A DNA stretch of 64,000 nt from CBDBBY01 sp965205055 (GTDB lineage Bacteria > Pseudomonadota > Alphaproteobacteria > Rhodobacterales > Rhodobacteraceae): NCBI GenBank assembly GCA_965205055.1, contig OZ242030.1:4340001-4404000 (forward strand). The letters run 5' to 3'. A model generated the notes under the pieces. The model made no database searches, had not been told where the DNA came from, and worked only from the letters and a program-made list of their open reading frames with translations. A program made the translations under genes and the position numbers. Positions 61,515 through 64,000 of the stretch are shown here, piece after piece (the first letter of the stretch is position 1; each line of letters begins with the position of its first letter).

Positions 61515-62764
61515 AGATTCATTTTGATTTCGAGTGGGTTGACGTGCCTCGCTGGCCGGACCTCCGTTCGCGATGCTCAATGGCGACGCTTCGCATTGAA
61601 GTGAACGGATACGTCGTCACGAAATCAATCGACCAAGACGACCGAGATCTACAGGACCGAATCGTTGTTCCGATGTTCAGCATTGCCGAATGGCTGGTCT
61701 GCAACTGGTGGCACATATTTTATGAGGTAGACAAAGGAGAGCAGAGTCGGGATTTCGCATCTCGGCATGATCTCGCGTTTGCAGGGGATGATTTTGAATT
61801 TCCAAATTTTACATTGAGGCCGATGTTGGAACTGATGCAGCTCAGCTGGCGCCAATACCAGTCGCCTCATGCTGGTGCAGTCAGTGAGAGAACCGAGTAC
61901 GTAAGGCGCGAAAACTTTGAAGAACAGGCACGGAATATCATTGAAGCCGTGTTGGATCGGCTCCGTGAGCACGATGTTGATGTGCAGCACCTTGAAGCGG
62001 AATGGAGAGCTATCAAGGATCTTGATCCGGAAGAACTGGAATTTTGTCGTGCGGCGGCACTTCTCGGTGCGGATCCTTTTGACATGGAAGACGCCCTCGC
62101 CGATGAGATTTCGGCGTTTTGGGAAGCTACCGAACCATCGCTCCGAGAAGAAGCCCTCGCTGCCACGGATGCGGACGGATTGACCAAAGTTCGTATTTGG
62201 CTGGCCAAAAATCTTAAGAAGCTTGGTGGTGCGGAGAGCGGCGACTGGGCGGAGTTGCGCACAAAGCTGCCGAAGATCGACAATCCTCTAAAGTGGGAGC
62301 GAGGGTACGAACTCGCACGCATCGTTCGCAGTGAACTTGGGATATCTGGCGGCCGGTTCAATTTTGGCGCTGAGGGGCGATTGGCAATCTCCCCTCGTAC
62401 TGCAAAGCGGCCCGTTGCCCGTGTTGAAGGACTTGTGGCGGCTGAATCGCCGGCATGCATCGTTGTTTCCCGGAGAGAATCTGGAAAGCGTTTTCTTGTT
62501 GCGCGAGCTCTTGGCGACTTTATGTGCAGACCGGAGCCCGGTGCTGGGCTCTTGAGTTCTATGGAGACAGACCGTCAGGCGCTATCCCGTGCTTTCGCCG
62601 CGGAGTTCCTCGCTCCTTCTTCGGACCTGCGCTGTCGCTTGCGTGGCACGCGGGTAGTGAGCGAAGAAACATTGGATGACCTCGCAAACGAATTTGGCGT
62701 TTCTAGTTTTTTGATTAGTCATCAAGTTAAGAACCACGGGCTGGCGACCGTCGCTCCCTGGTAG
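61511..62764 (+). CDS. ImmA/IrrE-like protein with substituted metal site
   Basis: A 417-residue protein. The N-terminal ~290 residues form a separate domain with SIAEWLVCNWWHIFYEVD, FASRHDLAFAGDDFEFPNF and many acidic helices. The C-terminal ~110 residues follow the ImmA/IrrE layout: SGKRFLVARALGDFM where the HExxH helix should be, then SRAFAAEFLAPSSDL and LANEFGVSSFLISHQVKNHG. The metal-binding His, Glu and His of HELGH are Arg, Ala and Asp here, so protease activity is unlikely. The ATG overlaps the upstream pseudogene's stop (ATGA). A role as a sensor or regulator is inference. Confidence 0.75.
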   Translation: MKIHFDFEWVDVPRWPDLRSRCSMATLRIEVNGYVVTKSIDQDDRDLQDRIVVPMFSIAEWLVCNWWHIFYEVDKGEQSRDFASRHDLAFAGDDFEFPNFTLRPMLELMQLSWRQYQSPHAGAVSERTEYVRRENFEEQARNIIEAVLDRLREHDVDVQHLEAEWRAIKDLDPEELEFCRAAALLGADPFDMEDALADEISAFWEATEPSLREEALAATDADGLTKVRIWLAKNLKKLGGAESGDWAELRTKLPKIDNPLKWERGYELARIVRSELGISGGRFNFGAEGRLAISPRTAKRPVARVEGLVAAESPACIVVSRRESGKRFLVARALGDFMCRPEPGAGLLSSMETDRQALSRAFAAEFLAPSSDLRCRLRGTRVVSEETLDDLANEFGVSSFLISHQVKNHGLATVAPW

Positions 62765-63181
62765 GCATGGACCCGGGTTCGCGATCATCGGCCACTTCCG
62801 CAGCCCGGATACCTCCCAGACCATCCAAAAGCCTTCGCTTTGTCCGTGCGCCGACAACTCCCAAACAAGCATAATCCTTTAAAACCGAAAATACGGATGC
62901 TGGAAAACTGTGCTTATAAAACATATAGCTCATTTTTGGGCATAGCCGAATCGTGCCCAGCACAGTGTCGAAAATGTTGACCCTTGACATTGTTATCGCC
63001 GCCATTGGCCGAAAACCTTGAGCGCGCAGCATGTGAGCGGCGATACAGAGATGTTGCGCGTGGGTGGCCGCAATAGTGGGCAATTTATCTTCTAGCAATA
63101 AGGATCGGCGCTGAAGAATTTTGTCGTTTGACGGAAAGCAGGCGGCGCTCAAGCACCGCAACCTTACGCCGGAGCAGACCA
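62765..63181. other. Spacer between the ImmA/IrrE-like and AlbA_2 genes
   Basis: 417 bp. A minus-strand frame of about 150 codons is open across it, but I recognise nothing in it and it lacks a clear start context. The last bases hold GGAG before the next ATG. Confidence 0.4.
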
Positions 63182-64000
63182 ATGTATGAAAGCCGCAAGG
63201 AAATGCTGGAACAGATCCGGCTGGGAGAGGACACGAACCTGGAATTTGAGGAGGTAAGATTTTCTGGAAGTCGAATCACGGCTCCTCGCATTGCCGCCTT
63301 GACGGATGGATTGGTGGCTTTTGCCAACAGCCGGGGAGGCGCCTTCTTGTTGGGTGTGGAGGACGGAACACGCGAAATCGTCGGGATCCCTCTGGACCGC
63401 CTCGAATCTGTGGAGCGTTGCATTCAGGAGGTTTGCCTCGATTCTGTAGAGCCTCCGATGATGCCGGTTATTGAACGCATGTTTTTGCCTACAACCAATG
63501 GTGACGAGGTAGCGATTATCAAGATTGATGTTCCAAGTAGCCTGTTTGTTCATCGATCTTCGGGTGGTTACTTTCACCGGATCCGCGGCGTAAATCGGGC
63601 GATGTCTCCTGAGTCTCTCGCACGGTTGTTCCAGCAACGAAGCCAGGGTCGTCTTATCCGGTTTGATGAACAAACAGTCCCCAATGCGACTTTGGACGAT
63701 CTCTCCGATAAAATATGGGGTCGATTTAGGACCCTACGTACCGGGGACAATCGCGATGACGTGTTGGCCAAACTCCATTTGGCTCGCAGTGACGAGAACG
63801 GTTCGCTCAGACCAACGGTCGCCGGAGTACTCATGGCTTCCTCGGATCCGACGAAATGGCTTCCCGACGCATTCATTCAGGCCGTCGCGTATCGAGGTAC
63901 GACGATCCGAGCACACATGGACGATCCCTACCAAATGGATGCTTCCGACATTATCGGACCATTGAACGAACAAGTAGAGGGAGCCTGTCGGTTTGTCGCA
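63182..64000 (+). CDS. Schlafen AlbA_2 domain protein, 5' part (runs off the window)
   Basis: 273 codons are visible, open to the last base. The ATG at 63182 has GGAG eight bases upstream. The AlbA_2 domain is clear: GEDTNLEFEEVRFSGSRI, ALTDGLVAFANSRGGAFLLG and VEDGTREIVGIP, then VIKIDV-like and YFHRIRGVNRAM segments. The following part (RPTVAGVLMASSDPTKWLP, VAYRGTTIRAH) is the RecG-like ATP-binding region of such proteins. AlbA_2/Schlafen proteins occur in RNA-cleaving defence and regulatory systems. The position beside another accessory module fits a defence island, but the C-terminal half is unseen. Confidence 0.85.
   Translation, partial: MYESRKEMLEQIRLGEDTNLEFEEVRFSGSRITAPRIAALTDGLVAFANSRGGAFLLGVEDGTREIVGIPLDRLESVERCIQEVCLDSVEPPMMPVIERMFLPTTNGDEVAIIKIDVPSSLFVHRSSGGYFHRIRGVNRAMSPESLARLFQQRSQGRLIRFDEQTVPNATLDDLSDKIWGRFRTLRTGDNRDDVLAKLHLARSDENGSLRPTVAGVLMASSDPTKWLPDAFIQAVAYRGTTIRAHMDDPYQMDASDIIGPLNEQVEGACRFVA

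Noticed and set aside
62727..63182. 151-codon minus-strand frame downstream of the ImmA/IrrE-like gene
   Set aside because: It overlaps the end of that gene and no homology or start signal was recognised; kept only as an open question.

Overview
The window is a chromosomal segment of an alphaproteobacterium. Three gene orders typical of that class support this: the split F0 operon atpI-atpB-atpE-atpF'-atpF, the block nrdR-ribD...ribE-ribB-ribH-nusB, and the MoxR-DUF58-DUF4159 membrane operon. The neighbours dnaG/rpoD and a DUF6476 gene next to an RluD-type synthase fit as well. Most genes are GC-rich. One AT-rich gene pair (36.8-38.7 kb) and a mosaic of decayed mobile sequence (14-17 kb, 40.7-42.8 kb, 60.9-64 kb) mark accessory DNA. 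No rRNA, tRNA or CRISPR array was recognised.

Layout. 0-2.7 kb: the 3' part of xerC, a methyltransferase and a small membrane protein. 2.7-7.5 kb: a complete branched-chain-amino-acid-type ABC transporter (livF-G-M-H plus a Tat-exported binding protein). 7.9-14.1 kb: an outer-membrane barrel and an aromatic-acid cluster (GalB-like hydratase, VOC extradiol dioxygenase, GalC-like aldolase, GalD-like tautomerase) facing a D-aminoacylase. 14.1-17.3 kb: dispersed repeats, an IS630-type MITE, a small secreted protein and an intact IS630 element. 17.3-33 kb: SMP-30 lactonase, the MoxR/DUF58 operon, DUF1285, polA, HIT, adenosine kinase, nth and an Ada/Ogt-like protein. 33-36 kb: ATP synthase F0 and an ArsR regulator. 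36.8-38.7 kb: an AT-rich HD hydrolase plus winged-helix pair. 38.8-45.4 kb: ion channel, EamA transporter, a relic of an IcmT/TraK conjugation gene, transposase debris, a phosphotransferase and a PIF1-type helicase with a WYL-like tail. 45.5-60.5 kb: metG, MFS, nusB, riboflavin genes, nrdR, rpoD, dnaG and an RluD-type synthase. 60.9-64 kb: a small gene broken by a MITE and coupled to an ImmA/IrrE-like gene with a degenerate active site, then a Schlafen AlbA_2 protein that leaves the window.

The most notable points are the following. (i) The coupled pair at 60.9-62.8 kb, whose first gene carries a 211-bp MITE that would restore the frame if precisely removed. (ii) The HD hydrolase/winged-helix pair, which resembles Bacillus YwfO/YwgA. 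(iii) A family of five dispersed repeats of about 160 or 190 bp, one split by a MITE that shares termini with the local IS630. (iv) A ring-cleavage cluster that pairs 4-oxalomesaconate enzymes with a type I rather than LigB-type dioxygenase. (v) The PIF1-WYL fusion.
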